From positions 362,501 to 426,500 of the forward strand of contig JAFEMH010000977.1 of the NCBI GenBank assembly GCA_022495995.1: 64,000 nucleotides of DNA, given 5' to 3'. Within the stretch, counting starts at the first letter, position 1, and the number at the start of each line of letters is the position of its first letter. The notes under the pieces are model-generated. The model saw nothing but the letters and a program-made list of their open reading frames with translations. It was not told the origin of the DNA and ran no database searches. The translations under genes and the position numbers were made by a program. Below, piece by piece: positions 33,391 to 44,965 of the stretch. This DNA comes from Adenophora triphylla var. japonica (taxonomy: Eukaryota; Streptophyta; Magnoliopsida; Asterales; Campanulaceae).

Positions 33391-35197
33391 TTATTTTTCT
33401 GGCTTCTCCTCTTTTGACTCCTTAGCATTTCTCTTTGCGGCAGAATAGGATGTGCCACAAATTTCTGAACCTCCACTAATGAAATTGATCACCTTTGTTG
33501 ATGCTGGGGGAGAAACTGGTCTTTCGACTTCATGTGGAGCTTCTGCATTTTCTGCCTTCTTCTTTCTGGATCCCAGCAACTCCTTAAGATGTCCCTTTGA
33601 GAGCAAGTAACTGATCTCCTTTCTTAGTGCGATACAATCTTCAGTAACATGCCCAAAGTCTTCATGGTAAGTGCACCATTTTGACTTGTTACGCCATCCC
33701 GTGGTCTTATCTGTCTTCTTTGGCCATCTGGCTTTGTCCCCAGGTTGCCCATTGCACAGAGTACACCTGAAATGTCAACAGAAAAACAATAATTAGAAAT
33801 GTTAGGCACATTATCACTATCTTCATCCTCACCCTCTATTGAATTAATTTTGCTACTATCAGTTCTCGGATAAGGATTGGAACGGTTGTTCCTGCGATAG
33901 GATGATTCAGTCTTCCTGTCAGGGTTGTCATATGTTGACAACTTGGATGAGGACTTCGATCTTCGTAGCTCAATCTTATGAATCTTAGGGCCCTGCTCCT
34001 GACTTCTTCTAACTGCTTACAAGGAGTCATCACCAAATCTTGATAATACTGTGAATCCTTCTTCAGCCCCATTTTGAATGCTTCTGTGGCTGTTGACATG
34101 TCAAGATTGGGGATCTCTAGCACTTCTTTATTGAACCGGTGGACATATTCTTTCAGAGTCTCATTAGGCTGCTGGGTCACATTGTAGAGGTCACTTGTCA
34201 GCTTCTCGAATTGTCGACTGCATGAGAACTGATTATAGAACATGTTGATAAGCTGGGCGTATGAACCAATTGAACCTAGGGGTTGCCTAATCAGCCATTT
34301 GAGAGCTGGTCCAACCAAGGTCGATCCAAATCCTCTGCACAAGCAAGCCTCCCTGAATTGAAGCGGAATATGAACTATGTCCATCTTTTCTTGATAGCGG
34401 GCAACATGCTCCTCTGGATCTGTGCTGCCGTCATACAACTTCATGGATAGAACACTGAAACGCTTTGGGATGTCGACATTTGCAATTGCTCGGACAAACC
34501 GGGATTGATTGTAACAGTTCTGAGTTACTGGTTAGATCGGAGGAGTTATGCCTGGCACGTTCATTATCAGCTCCCTGAGATCCTGCATCTGTTAGGCTAG
34601 TGGGTTTCCTGCAAAAGGGTCAGCCATAGGAATATGATTGAAATTATTATTATTGAAAAGATTATTTAGCAAACCAGACTTGTCTGTGGTAGTTGTGACA
34701 GTGGTGTTGTCAATTAATGGGATGAACGGGGTGAATCCTGCTGAAGGTGGCGTCATTAGGGTGTCCCCGGGCAAAGATGTCGACATCATTAAGGATGTCG
34801 GCTGATGAGTTTGAGGCGGACTACCCATTGGGATAAATTCACTCTGAAGCGTAGATCCTTCGATGTTGTCGAAGTTGAGGTTCCTTGCACGCAATGGTGA
34901 GATGTTTTCAAGCCGGGAAGCAATGAGCTGTTGATCCCTCTGCATCTTGATCATGGAATTGGCCAACACCTTGGAATCGCTATCATGTTGATCCAACCTC
35001 TGATTCAACCTGGTCAGGATACTCCGGATGTCAGCATCTACATTGGAAGAGGTCACTTCCTTTTGTGGAGTTTTTGTAGGTTGAGTTTGTTGAGGTCCCA
35101 TCTGAGGAGGTGGCGGCAATAAGCTGGTTCTACCTCCTGATGTTGGAGTGACGGTGGTACCCTTGCCGGCGGTGGACACATTTGGAGGTGCAGACAT
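33391..35197 (-). pseudogene. gag: Tat-3 gag
   Basis: ATG at 35197 begins MSAPPNVSTAGKGTTVTP. A proline/threonine-rich N-terminus is followed by the capsid core (MKLYDGSTDPEEHVARYQ, CLCRGFGSTLVGPALKWL, FEKLTSDLYNVTQQPNETL, RFNKEVLEIPN). Stops lie at 34592 and just after 34540, frameshifts near 33960 and in the zinc-knuckle region near 33640. The end reads YLLSKGHLKELLGSRKK, like Tat-1. The start is chosen by position about 65 bases after the LTR. Confidence 0.88.
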
Positions 35198-35242
35198 GAC
35201 GAATTCGCTTAGGAAATGATCCAAATAACCGATAAACCATGC

Positions 35243-35261
35243 GGCCCCTCGGTGGGCGCCA
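35243..35261 (-). promoter_or_regulatory. Primer binding site of Tat-3
   Basis: On the minus strand TGGCGCCCACCGAGGGGCC, three bases after the 5' LTR. It shares only TGGCGCC with the Tat-2 site. Confidence 0.75.
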
Positions 35262-35264
35262 AAT

Positions 35265-35863
35265 TGTTTTGGTAGAAAAAACAATTTTGTAGAATCTTAA
35301 CTTTAACAAGTGTATGGATTTAAACAACTAGGAGGGGACTATGGAATTCGATTAAATGGAATAAAGACATGAAATGAAAAAGTGACACCAAGATTTATTA
35401 ACGAGGAAAACCTTAGAGATAATAACCTCTTTGGAAAAAACCCCGGGAGTTAGGTCTCCAACCTTAAAAGTTTCACTATGATAACTGAGATTACAACTGC
35501 GAAAGATGATGGAGTGGATTACAAATGATGTGTGTGTAGTGTGTGTATAAGAACGTGTTATTTTCCTTCTCCATCTCCCCTTAAATAAGATCAACTATTG
35601 ACGGGTAAGAAGTAGTTCCTAAAATCTCGGCATCTAAGCTTATCCCTTCAACGTCCATAAGATCGAGTCCACTTTGCCGTTTGAAGAGAGGTTGAACATG
35701 CTTGGAAATATCCCGTGTTTATCTCTCTTATTTACTGTAAAATTATAATAAAGATATTAAAAGAAAACAAATAAGTAAATATTAAATAATACTTACAATG
35801 GAATAACATCTTGACATGCAGGAGCAACTGAAGATGTCACCATGATGAAAAATACCCATAACA
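35265..35863 (-). repeat. 5' LTR of Tat-3
   Basis: 599 bp; on the minus strand TGTTATGGGTATTTTTCATC to CTACCAAAACA, followed by the primer site. CTTAC (35864-35868) is the right-hand duplication. Confidence 0.95.
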
Positions 35864-36223
35864 CTTACTATCGAAAGGACTCCTCAAAGATTTATTGGGA
35901 AGACAAGACGGAATTGCCACTAAGGTGATCAACTTCATTACAGGAGGCTCAGACATTTGTGGCACCACATATTCTGCAGCCAAACGTCACACTAAGGATT
36001 CTAAGGAAGACAAGACGGAATTGCCAACTAGACATCCGGAGCACTCCCATGAAGAGCAAATCATTTTTGATGATGACGATAAAGAAGGCATTTCAGACCC
36101 GCACCATTACGGTCTGGTCATCACCTTGCAAATTGCCAATTGCAAGGAGAAACGCATCCTGATCGACAATGGCAGCTCTATCAATTTGATCATGAAGAGC
36201 ACCATGGAAGAAATGATGATTCC
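35864..36223 (+). pseudogene. pol: Tat-2 gag end and N-terminal protease
   Basis: Continues Tat-2 after Tat-3: SKGLLKDLLGRQDG, KVINFITGGSDICGTTYSAA and the active site KRILIDNGSSINLI. The frame is open to MKSTMEEMMIP, where element C inserted. Confidence 0.9.
36219..36223. repeat. Target site duplication of element C (left)
   Basis: ATTCC, repeated at 44966-44970. Removing the element restores the protease frame (MMIPLSEVV). Confidence 0.95.
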
Positions 36224-37975
36224 TGTTAGTACCCCAATCCAACTCGCGACCCAATAAATGTGCCTTTTACTCAATAAAAGTGCGCTAGGGAGCGTTTTGG
36301 TAAAATTCGGTTCATTTCGAGACTTCCAGGAGCTTTTTATAAGTTTCTCGCTAAGGAAGGACCTAGAAAGAATTATGCAGTTTGGACCTTTCAGGAATTA
36401 CTCAGGAAGGGTCCAGATTTCGCCACTTGGCAGGTTTCTAGAAGGAAGGTGGTTATCCTTGATTGGTCGTGCGACACATTGATTCATTCCCAAATTACGC
36501 TAAATAAAGGAATTTCTTTCATTTGTAGAGAGAGGCCTTCTCACTCTCAGTCTCTATCTCACTAAACGTTGGTCTCTCTCTCTATTCGCAAAAACCAGAG
36601 CTCGCTCTCTCTCTCCCTAATCGTTCCTCGTTGAACTCTCCTATAAAACCAGACTCATCTTCCTCACCCTTCCCCTTCGCCGGTGACAACCTCCTCACCA
36701 AACCCAATCAATTCGCAACCTAAATCCCTCTCTCAACCGCTCCCCTGTTCTAAGCCCTCCAATCGCCAATCTCTCCCTCTCCGGCCAAGCCCACCACCTA
36801 GCTCTTCCTCTCCCTAAACCGCCTTCTTCTTCACCTGTTCTCCCCTAAAACCAATCGCCGGTGACCCAACCCCAATTCCTCACCGTCCTCTCACTCCCCC
36901 AAAACCAATTGCCCATCACTGTTCCAATCGCCATTCCAATCAACGCCCACCGGTTTCATCACTGTTCACCACCTCCAACAACAACCGCTGTCTCACCGTT
37001 CCCTTTCCCTTACCTTAAACCTCCTCAAAATTACCATTGTCATCTCCCCTGTTCAGACCGTTAAGCTGCCAAGTTCGTTCCAAGCCTTGAAGCTGAGATA
37101 GAACTCTCTCCATCTACGAAGCTGATTTGAAGCTCCTTATACCTAACGTGGTATAAGGATTGTGGATACTCCGAGGGTAATCTCTAAATCCTTTTCTCTC
37201 TCTCCTCGTTGATTCATGGATTTTTCCGTGTTGGTATTGTTGTTCAGGATTAGAGCCTGATTTGAATGGTATTGTTATAATCTCATGTTGTTCCCAGCAG
37301 TATGCCGTGATCTGTATTACTTGAGCATTTGTGGTATTGGTTTTGTTCATCTGGCTAGAATCGATTAGATTGGTATTGTTATAGTCTCGTTACAGTTATA
37401 CATTTTCATTATTTCAATCTCGTTGTTGCCTTGTTTCAATCTCGTTGTTGCTATTAATTCCATTAATTAACCTCGTTGTTGCTGATTAATTTCATCTCTG
37501 TTACTTGTTGTTGATATTGGCTCGTTCTGTAATCAACCTAGTTGTAAGGCCTCTGCATATGGCATAGTATGTCCCACGACACAACTGGCCATTCATGGTC
37601 CTGTGTCGGGCGACATACTTAGCCAAATGTAGCAGGTCCCTTTTCAGTTGTAATTTGTTTGCCTCGTTGTATCGGGACATGGCCCCCCAAAATAAGTGGC
37701 TTACAAGTTGTATACCTCGCAGTTTATTAATAAAGCAAAGCATTAAAATGCATTTTATACATATTTTGTCACACACAATTTGCACACACGTTTGAATGTT
37801 ATTGGATGTTGAACAATTGAAAGACTCGTCTACAGACGAGGCGTGTTGGGTGAACTCTCGGTTCTTCCCAACACGTAACCTGACCCCGAACCCATTTTTT
37901 CTTTCAAAAAGGTTTTCAATGTTTCCTTAAAAATGGCGTGGCGACTCCTATTTTTTTTTGGCGAGCATACATTTA
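36224..37975 (+). repeat. 5' LTR of element C
   Basis: Runs TGTTAGTACCCC to CATACATTTA. The last two bases are TA, where the 3' copy keeps CA. It has a CT-rich leader and U5 hairpins CTCGTC/GACGAG (about 37825) and GTGTTGGG/CCCAACAC (37843-37874). Confidence 0.95.
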
Positions 37976-37976
37976 G

Positions 37977-37995
37977 TGGCGACTCCGCTGGGCAC
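37977..37995 (+). promoter_or_regulatory. Primer binding site of element C
   Basis: TGGCGACTCCGCTGGGCAC, like the site of element B with two base changes. Confidence 0.75.
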
Positions 37996-39319
37996 TTGAA
38001 ACTTGTTTTTCAAAAGTGGGTCAAACTTTCGTGCTCGTTCAACGTCTATTTCATTCATTTGTGTGTGCTTTGTTGTGTGACATTTTATGTGCTTAAATGC
38101 ATTTTATGTGCTTTGTTGTCTTGATACTCCATAGTTTGCTTATGTTGCTCTCTGTGAGGCTTGGTTTGGGTGACTTGCTTGGAGACTGGGGCTTGTGCTG
38201 CTTTGGTCCTGGAAAATGGGGTTGATAAGTTGTGCGACACAGTGCGACTTTTACGTCCTGTGTCCCGCGACAGTTCTTGACACTTTGCAGGATTTAATTT
38301 CTTGGTGCAGGTTGTGATTGTGGGGCAGTCCCCCATGATCAAATTATTGATCATTTTTTATTATTGTGCTCTGTGGGGTTTAGCGTGTGTGTGTGTGTGT
38401 GTTTTCCTTTCCCCCTTTTCAAAAAAAATAATAATAATAAAAAAAAAAAATCATTTTTCGCAAAATAAAGGAATCTAGTCATCCCGCACACTACTTCACG
38501 TAGATCTAGAACCCTCGGGTGCGATTGACGACATTGCAGATGATGATGATATTCGCCTACGCTTGAGCGCCTAATGTCAAACCTATCCCCCTAGCGCATT
38601 ATAGGTAGCACCACACTTTCAAGCCTACCCAAAAGTTGGTTTTTGACACAACATTATCAAAATGTACTAAAATGACTTGTTTCAAAAATTTATAATAGAC
38701 TTTCGTACCTATCCCAAAACCTAACACGTGTGGGCATGTTGCCAATGCAACGTGATTTCACGTATGGACATGTCGTTCTCGTGACGTGTCCTATCGAGAG
38801 CTCATGCCGCATTGTCACCATGCACCGACCAGAGGTCATGCCAGATTTTTTCCTTGAATTTCTTCAGGAATACCAGTCATGCTGCCCAAATTTCCTACGA
38901 AATTGGGATTGCTCGTCCGTCCCATAAATGCTTTGGTTTTATTTAGGTATTATTGCCTATTATTAATTTTTAATCAATACATCTGGTGTATTTTTGGATG
39001 ATGTGTCCCTAGGTTTCCCCGAGGTTCTAGAATGCGTGAATAAAGGCTTATCCTTTCCCAACTGTTCATAGGACTTAAAAGACACCGATTTTTACTTGAA
39101 CACTAATAAGATGTTGCATGAATCCGTCTCATTTTCCATTCTTCCCTCTCCCATACCTCCTCAAGGTTCTCTGTCCTCTACCTTATACACGCTCTCACCT
39201 CTGCAAGGCTACGGCAAGTTGGGTGCGTACTTCGGTCCCCGGCGCTCATTTGGTCCATATCCCCTAGGCGGAAGCAGCTCAAGTGTCCAAGCGGTTGTTT
39301 ATCTGATTCACAATCCTGG
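37996..39319 (+). other. 5' leader of element C
   Basis: Non-coding, colinear with 8358-9694 of B. It holds two TGTC-CGCGACA-type palindromes (about 38235-38275), a GT run at 38385-38402 and the CATGTTGC/GCAACGTG hairpin at 38735-38754. Confidence 0.5.
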
Positions 39320-39517
39320 ATGCCTGGTGCAGAGAATGTGTTGGATAACCAGTCCGGAGGTTCAGTTGCTACGGGTCAGCCGAGTTCGAATGATTTGTCT
39401 ATTGAAGAGTTGTGGGTTACCCTTGAAGCTGCTCTTACTCGTGAGCGTGAGGCCCAGATGCTTGTTCAAATGGCCAACACTGTCAACAATCCCAGGGGCT
39501 CTCCCATACAAGGTTGA
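39320..39517 (+). CDS. Short conserved ORF of elements B/C, 65 codons
   Basis: Starts MPGAENVLDNQSGGS and continues SIEELWVTLEAALTRER, ending before a TGA at 39515. Matches the 52-codon ORF at 9695 in element B in position, start and several residues. The helical, charged second half resembles a gag N-terminus in character only. Function unknown. Confidence 0.4.
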   Translation: MPGAENVLDNQSGGSVATGQPSSNDLSIEELWVTLEAALTREREAQMLVQMANTVNNPRGSPIQG

Positions 39518-40383
39518 GGAAGTCGATTAGTCTTTGTAGGATCTAGAATGTCCCTTTCGGACATGAGTCTGTTGAGTCCAAGTTGGACCAGTTTTTGCTT
39601 TGCAATAATAAAAATCTTTGATTCTCTTCTTGCTAGACTCGAGGCATCACTTGCACACCACATTACACTTGATTGAAATGGTTTTATCCTAGATGATCAC
39701 TTGTGCTGCTCAATCACTAAGGCGTTGAAATGATTAATATTTAAATTAATCGGAGTGAGAAAATCAATTGATATCCTTCTCAAATTGGGGCTTGCCAACT
39801 CCCCATCTTGCATCTCATATGCTCACACCTCTTTCATCATCCTCGTCATTTTGTCGCTCAATGAATTTGCATGAATCTTCCTCGGTTAAGCTTAAGCAAG
39901 CAATGAAGACTTAATCTCGTTTGGGTCATCCGGTAAGGATTGCGGTTGAAGCCTTTCACCCTAGGGAAGCCATTGCCTCACCCTCACGAAACAATACCCT
40001 TTCATTTCAAGATTGGCATGTTTTGAAATCCAGTTTAGCCATCACCTTTGCTCCTTGCCGAGAAGAGTCCAAGCCATGCCAAGAAGTCAGCTTTGAGAAT
40101 CGGCGGTGCACAAAGTACTCAAGTCATGAAGGAAGGACAAAGATAATCCTCAAAAAGGCCTTCCAAGTTATCAAAAGAAGGATGTTAAATCCTCACAATC
40201 CAGCAAGAATCCTCAAAAGACTTTCCAAAAGAAGGATGTTAAATCCTCACAACTCAGCAAAAATTCCCGACTTCTCAAGAAGCTCTCCAATGTTCAAAAG
40301 GAGCTTGAATTCTCGAAAGTGCGCAAAAGTTCTCGATAGCTTGGATCTTCTCTCGTCAGCAATCCACCAACCAATCCCAAACC
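39518..40383 (+). other. Interior of element C without recognised gene
   Basis: Colinear with 9854-10820 of B except for 40080-40360, where C has its own sequence. This includes a direct duplication of AAAAGAAGGATGTTAAATCC (about 40173 and 40223). Confidence 0.4.
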
Positions 40384-40578
40384 ATCCTCTCGATTTTAGA
40401 GGATATTCCCATTACCATTACCCTTGCCTTTGGCCAAAGTCAAAAATTGACCTCTCATTCTTAGAGGCAATCAATCTTCCTCGCCATAGATTTCCCAAAC
40501 ACATCCCTGCAAGCCCACCTCTCATCTTTAGAGGTTCAGTCAGTAAAAGGCCCAGCCGACCTCTCATCTTAAGGGGTC
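40384..40578 (+). other. Array of four CCTCT/AGAGG hairpins in element C
   Basis: Stem-loops at 40384-40404 (ATCCTCT/AGAGGAT), 40450-40467, 40517-40535 (ACCTCT/AGAGGT) and 40558-40578. The first has AT/AT outer pairs where B has GT/AC, a paired difference. In the fourth, AAGAGG of B is AAGGGG. Confidence 0.75.
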
Positions 40579-40966
40579 ACAATTTTCCAAATTACCCAAT
40601 GGCCGATCGAAGCCTTGAAGCCCAGCTACAATTCCTACCGGATAGTAGTTTCATTTTAATATCTTCTAGATCTAAATAAAATTAATGCTTCGTTTCTTGC
40701 TTAAGTTGGAATCTAATCCATCTCGGTTCAAAATCATCAATCTAAGATTGTGCAAATTCAGTCCATTCATTTGGCACTTTATGTGAGCATATTTCATTTC
40801 TCCTCCACAAACACTTGCCGCGAATGTCCCACCGGGGCTTCGCGTCCGTGTCTTTCATGGACACTCCAAGGGGACATGATCTTCAATTCTCCAATTCTCA
40901 AAATCCTCGAGGGTCCTCAAAATCTCAAAATTTCACATTCCTTCTCTCTTCAATCGGGATAAGCCC

Positions 40967-41009
40967 GAACTACGGCGACCTGAGCTCCTCCCAAGGAGGG
41001 GAACGTAGG
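40967..41009 (+). other. CTACG/CGTAG stem-loop, copy C1
   Basis: GAACTACG and AACGTAGG enclose CTCCTCC-CAA-GGAGGGG. Same place as copy B1; the loop differs and the stem is kept. Confidence 0.7.
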
Positions 41010-42286
41010 CAACCATAACCGGTCCGGTCGAAATCATAAACAGATCTCAGAAAATCCGGTCTCCTCAAGGACCATTCCCATACACTTTCCATCCTTCGGA
41101 GTTTGATTCTCGATATTAGTGGGCTTTCTCCTCATGATTAATTGAAATATTTGTTCATATCAGCTTTGGTGGTTGAATAACCCGAACATCAATAAAGGGT
41201 TTTAAGCAGCTTTGTGATCATCACGAATAAGACAAGTTTTCAAGTGTCTCGACAAGTCTCTTTCCTACATTCTAGGAATACAAAGCCAAACACTGTCTTT
41301 CTATCAGCAGGGGCTTCCATACACTTTTCCACACCTTGTTGTGCTTATACTCTCTCAAAAGAGTCAAACCCAAAAGGGAGTGTGTCGCACAAATTCGGGA
41401 TTCATTTCCCACTTTTCGAATGATGTGCACATGCACGTATATATTTCTGAGTCTATGACTGATTGACTAAGGTCTGAAAAGATGGGTCCCTCCTTAGCCG
41501 TATGATGGTTCTGCCTGTAATGGGACTGCATTGGATCTCTTCAAGCTAGGGCTTTGCTATGCTGTCCTCTCAAGCTCTCCTTACCAGATTCCCTCCAGGT
41601 TTGCTTTGCATTATCAACTGGGGCATCGCCATGGTCACCTCATCAAGAGCTGGGTCTTTGCCTAGTCATCTCTTCAAAGCTAGGGCATTCTCTGCACTTT
41701 CTCTGCTGCTTGCTGCCTCAGGCGCACGATACACCTTGTCCTTATCAGCAACAATCAATCTGCTGTAGTTTGTACTCTCTGGGTACACCTTGACTTTCCT
41801 AGCTGTGCCATACCGTCCATCCTTCATGGGAGAGGGTTCAACCCATTCATCATATATACACAGTCATCCCATCATAAATCCATCATAGCATAATTGCTTC
41901 ATACATATCCGCTTGTCAAGCCTTGCAAAAATCCTCACTCCATTTTCATCCCCAGCTGAGATGGACTCGTGCAATGAATTTAATAATGCATAAGCAAAAT
42001 TTCAATTCAAGTCAAATAAATGCAAAGTGCCTAGTAGTGTTGTGTTTTCCTCTCCCCCCCCCCACAGGGTACAATAATCAAGTGATCATAATCTGATCAT
42101 GGGGATTGCTCCTCAAATCACAACCTGGACAAAGATTTCAAATCCTGCAGGTGGCATATTCTGCCTTTATCATCTTCATAGGTCTCGCCATCTTCAGACC
42201 CATCAACATCGTTTGAAAGAGCCCTAGCTACCTCAGTCTCCAAGCAATGCTCGTCAAGCTCATCAGCCTCATTGGAAAATCATCAT
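41010..42286 (+). other. Interior of element C without recognised gene
   Basis: Colinear with 11443-12730 of B. No domain seen. A run of C lies at about 42053-42062. Confidence 0.4.
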
Positions 42287-42490
42287 CAAAGGTCCATCTT
42301 GCAATGGCAAATGTTCATCAAAGGTCCGTCTTGCAATGGCAAATGTTTATCGAAGGTCCATCTTGCAACGACAAATCCTCAGCAAAGTCCATCTTGCAAC
42401 GTCAATTCATCAACAAGGTCCGTCTTGCAACGTCAAATCATCAGCAGAGTTCGTCTTGCAACGGTGATATCAACTGCAAAGTTCGTGTTC
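42287..42490 (+). repeat. 31-32-bp tandem array, about six copies
   Basis: Units share AAGGTCCATCTTGCAATGG or close variants followed by CAAATGTTCATC. The array occupies the place of the 60-bp repeat in element B. Confidence 0.9.
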
Positions 42491-42689
42491 TACCCGACAA
42501 ATGTTTCCAGAATCAGCCAATCACTTCAAGTGATCTTTGTAGGCACAACCCTTGCAGGTAAGCACAGCACATGTATGAAAGTATATCGCATTTCAACTAC
42601 AAATCATTTTGTCTTATGTTTGCTTTCTCGTAAAAGTCATTTCATTTCCTTGTAGTTCATCTTGCACTACTTTTGAGTTAATCTCGATC

Positions 42690-43020
42690 CTCTTTAGGCT
42701 TGTTCCTATACCTTTTAAGGCTTGTTCCTATGTCTCTTTAAGCTTGTTCCTATATCTTTTTAAGGCTTGTTCCTATGTCTCTTTAGGCTTGTTCGTATAC
42801 CTCTTAAGGCTTGTTCCTATGTCTCTTTAGGCTTGTTCCTATACCTCTTAAGGCTTGTTCCTATGTCTCTTTAGGCTTGTTCCTATACCTTTTTAAGGCT
42901 TGTTCCTATGTCTCTTAAGGCTTGTTCCTATGTCTCTTTAGGCTTGTTCCTATGCCTCTTTAGGCTTGTTCCTATACCCCGTTAGGTTTGTTCCTATACC
43001 TCCTCAGGCTCGTTCCTATA
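42690..43020 (+). repeat. 22-23-bp tandem array, about 15 copies
   Basis: Repeats of GGCTTGTTCCTATGTCTCTT and GGCTTGTTCCTATACCTCTT, partly alternating to give a 45-bp higher order. It is in the same slot as the arrays at 1561 and 13113. Confidence 0.92.
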
Positions 43021-43025
43021 TTTTC

Positions 43026-43066
43026 GAACTACGATCTGGCTTGATTCCCTTTTAGGGATACGTAGG
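43026..43066 (+). other. CTACG/CGTAG stem-loop, copy C2
   Basis: CTACG, inner ATTCCC-TTTTA-GGGAT, then CGTAGG. Both stems are perfect. Confidence 0.75.
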
Positions 43067-43152
43067 AATCCTTGCTCCAAAGGTCCAGCCATCCAACCAC
43101 ATCAACCATCTGTCATATCATCAGCCGCTCGTTAGGCTTGGGATCCTTCTTG

Positions 43153-43196
43153 TCGACAACCTCACTTCTTCCATAAGTGACGTTGCCGAGGGGCTC
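43153..43196 (+). promoter_or_regulatory. PPT-adjacent hairpin and polypurine tract of element C
   Basis: TCGACAAC pairs with GTTGCCGA and TCACTT with AAGTGA. GGGGCTC and the 3' LTR follow. Confidence 0.78.
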
Positions 43197-43542
43197 TGTG
43201 AGTACCCCAATCCAACTCGCGACCCAATAAATGTGCCTTTTACTCAATAAAAGTGTGCTAGGGAGCGTTTTGGTAAATTTCCGGTTCATTCCGAGACTTC
43301 CAGGAGCTTTTTATAAGTTTCTCGCTAAGGAAGGACCTAGAAAGAATTATGCAGTTTGGACGTTTCAAGAATTACTCAGGAAGGGTCCAGATTTTGCCAC
43401 TTGGCAGGTTTCTAGAAGGAAGACGGTTATCCTTGTTTGGTCATGCGACACATTAATTCATTCCCAAATTATGTTAAATAAAGGAATTTCTTTCATTTGT
43501 AGAGAGGCCTTCTCACTCTCAGTCTCTCTCTCACTAAACGTT

Positions 43543-43575
<33 letters not shown>

Positions 43576-44965
43576 GCAAAAACCAGAGCTCGCTCTCTCT
43601 CTCTCCCTAATTGTTCCCCGTTGAACTCTCCTACAAAACCAGACTCATCTTCCTCACCCTTCCCCTTCGCCGGCGACAACCTCCTCACCAAACCCAATCA
43701 ATTCGCAACCCAAATCCCTCTCTCAACCGCTCCCCTGTTCTAAGCCCTCCAATAACCAATCTCTCCCTCTCCGGCCAAGCCCACCACCTAGCTCTTCCTC
43801 TCCCTAAACCGCCTTCTTCTTCACCTGTTCTCCTCAAAAACCAATCGCCGATGACCCAACCCCAATTCCTCACCATCCTCTCACTCCCCCAAAACCAATC
43901 GCCCATCACCGTTCCAATCGCCATTCCAATCAATACCCACCAATTTCATCACCGTTCACCACCTCCAACAACAAACGCTGTCTCACCGTTCCCTTTCCCC
44001 TACCTCAAACCTCCTCAAAATTACCATTGCCATCTCCCCTATTCAGACCGTTAAGCTGCCAAGTTCGTTCCAATCCTTGAAGATGAGCTCGAACTCTCTC
44101 CATGTACAAAGCTGATTTGAAGCTCCTTATACCTAATGTGGTATAAGGATTGTGGATACTCCGAGGGTAATCTCTAAATCCTTTTCTCTCTCTCCTCGTT
44201 GATTCATGGATTTTGCCGTGTTGGTATTGTTGTTCAGGATTAGAACCTTATTTGAATGGTATTGTTACAATCTCATGTTGTTCCCAGTAGTATGTCGTGA
44301 TCTGTATTACTTGAGCATTTGTGGTATTGGTTTTGTTCATCTGGCTAGAACCGATTAGATTGGTATTGTTATAGTCTCGTTACAGTTATACATTTTCATT
44401 ATTTCAATCTCGTTGTTGCCTTGTTTCAATCTCGTTGTTGCTATTAATTCCATTAATTAACCTCGTTGTTGCTGATTAATTTCATCTCTGTTACTTGTTG
44501 TTGATATTGGCTCGTTCTGTTATCAACCTAGTTGTAAGGCCTCTGCATATGGCATAGTATGTCCCGCGACATAACTGGCCATTCATGGTCCTGTGGGCGA
44601 CATACTTAGCCAAATGCAGCAGGTCCCTTTTTCAGTTGTATTTTGTTTGCCTCGTTGTAATCGGGACGTGGTCCCCCAAAATAAGTGGCTCACAAGTTGT
44701 ATACCTCGCAGTTTATTAATAAAGCAAAGCATTAAAATGCATTTTATACATATTTTGTCACACACAATTTGCACACACGTTTGAATGTTTTGGATGTTGA
44801 ACAATTGAAAGACTCGTCTACGGGCGAGGCGTGTTGGGTGAACTCTCGGTTCTTCCCAACACGTAACCTGACCCCCAAACCCATTTTCTCTTTCAAAAAG
44901 GTTTTCAATGTTTCCTTTAAAATGGCGTGGCGACTCCTATTTTTTTTTCGGCGAGCGTTCATTCA
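43197..44965 (+). repeat. 3' LTR of element C
   Basis: Copy of 36224-37975, TGTGAGTACCCC to GTTCATTCA, with a longer CT run at 43546-43572. The U5 hairpin is at 44831-44862. ATTCC follows. Confidence 0.95.

Larger units (their letters stand above)
26750..35863 (-). mobile_element. Tat-3: nearly complete Tat-lineage element
   Basis: 9114 bp on the minus strand: 5' LTR 35265-35863, primer site, gag, protease, RT, two RNase H, integrase, a plus-strand antisense gene and 3' LTR 26750-27344. All domains are present but split by stops and frameshifts. The antisense gene is cut by the 3' LTR and no good polypurine tract is seen at that border, so a deletion probably joined the two. The interior carries many copies of a GATGTC-NN-CATC palindrome. 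Confidence 0.92.
36224..44965 (+). mobile_element. Element C: complete non-autonomous long-LTR retrotransposon
   Basis: 8742 bp with LTRs at 36224-37975 and 43197-44965, perfect ATTCC duplication, primer site and purine tract. The interior is colinear with element B (leader, short ORF, hairpin array, CTACG hairpins, PPT hairpin) but its tandem repeats and most of its U3 differ. No gag, RT or integrase is visible. The 252-codon ORF at 39921-40679 overlaps the hairpin array and has no counterpart in B. Confidence 0.92.

Noticed and set aside
39921..40679. 252-codon ORF, longest in element C
   Set aside because: It runs across the hairpin array and non-conserved filler. Element B has stops throughout the matching region and no domain is visible.
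42609..42830. 73-codon ORF with repeated YVSLSLFLYL-like phrases
   Set aside because: A reading of the 22-23-bp tandem array.
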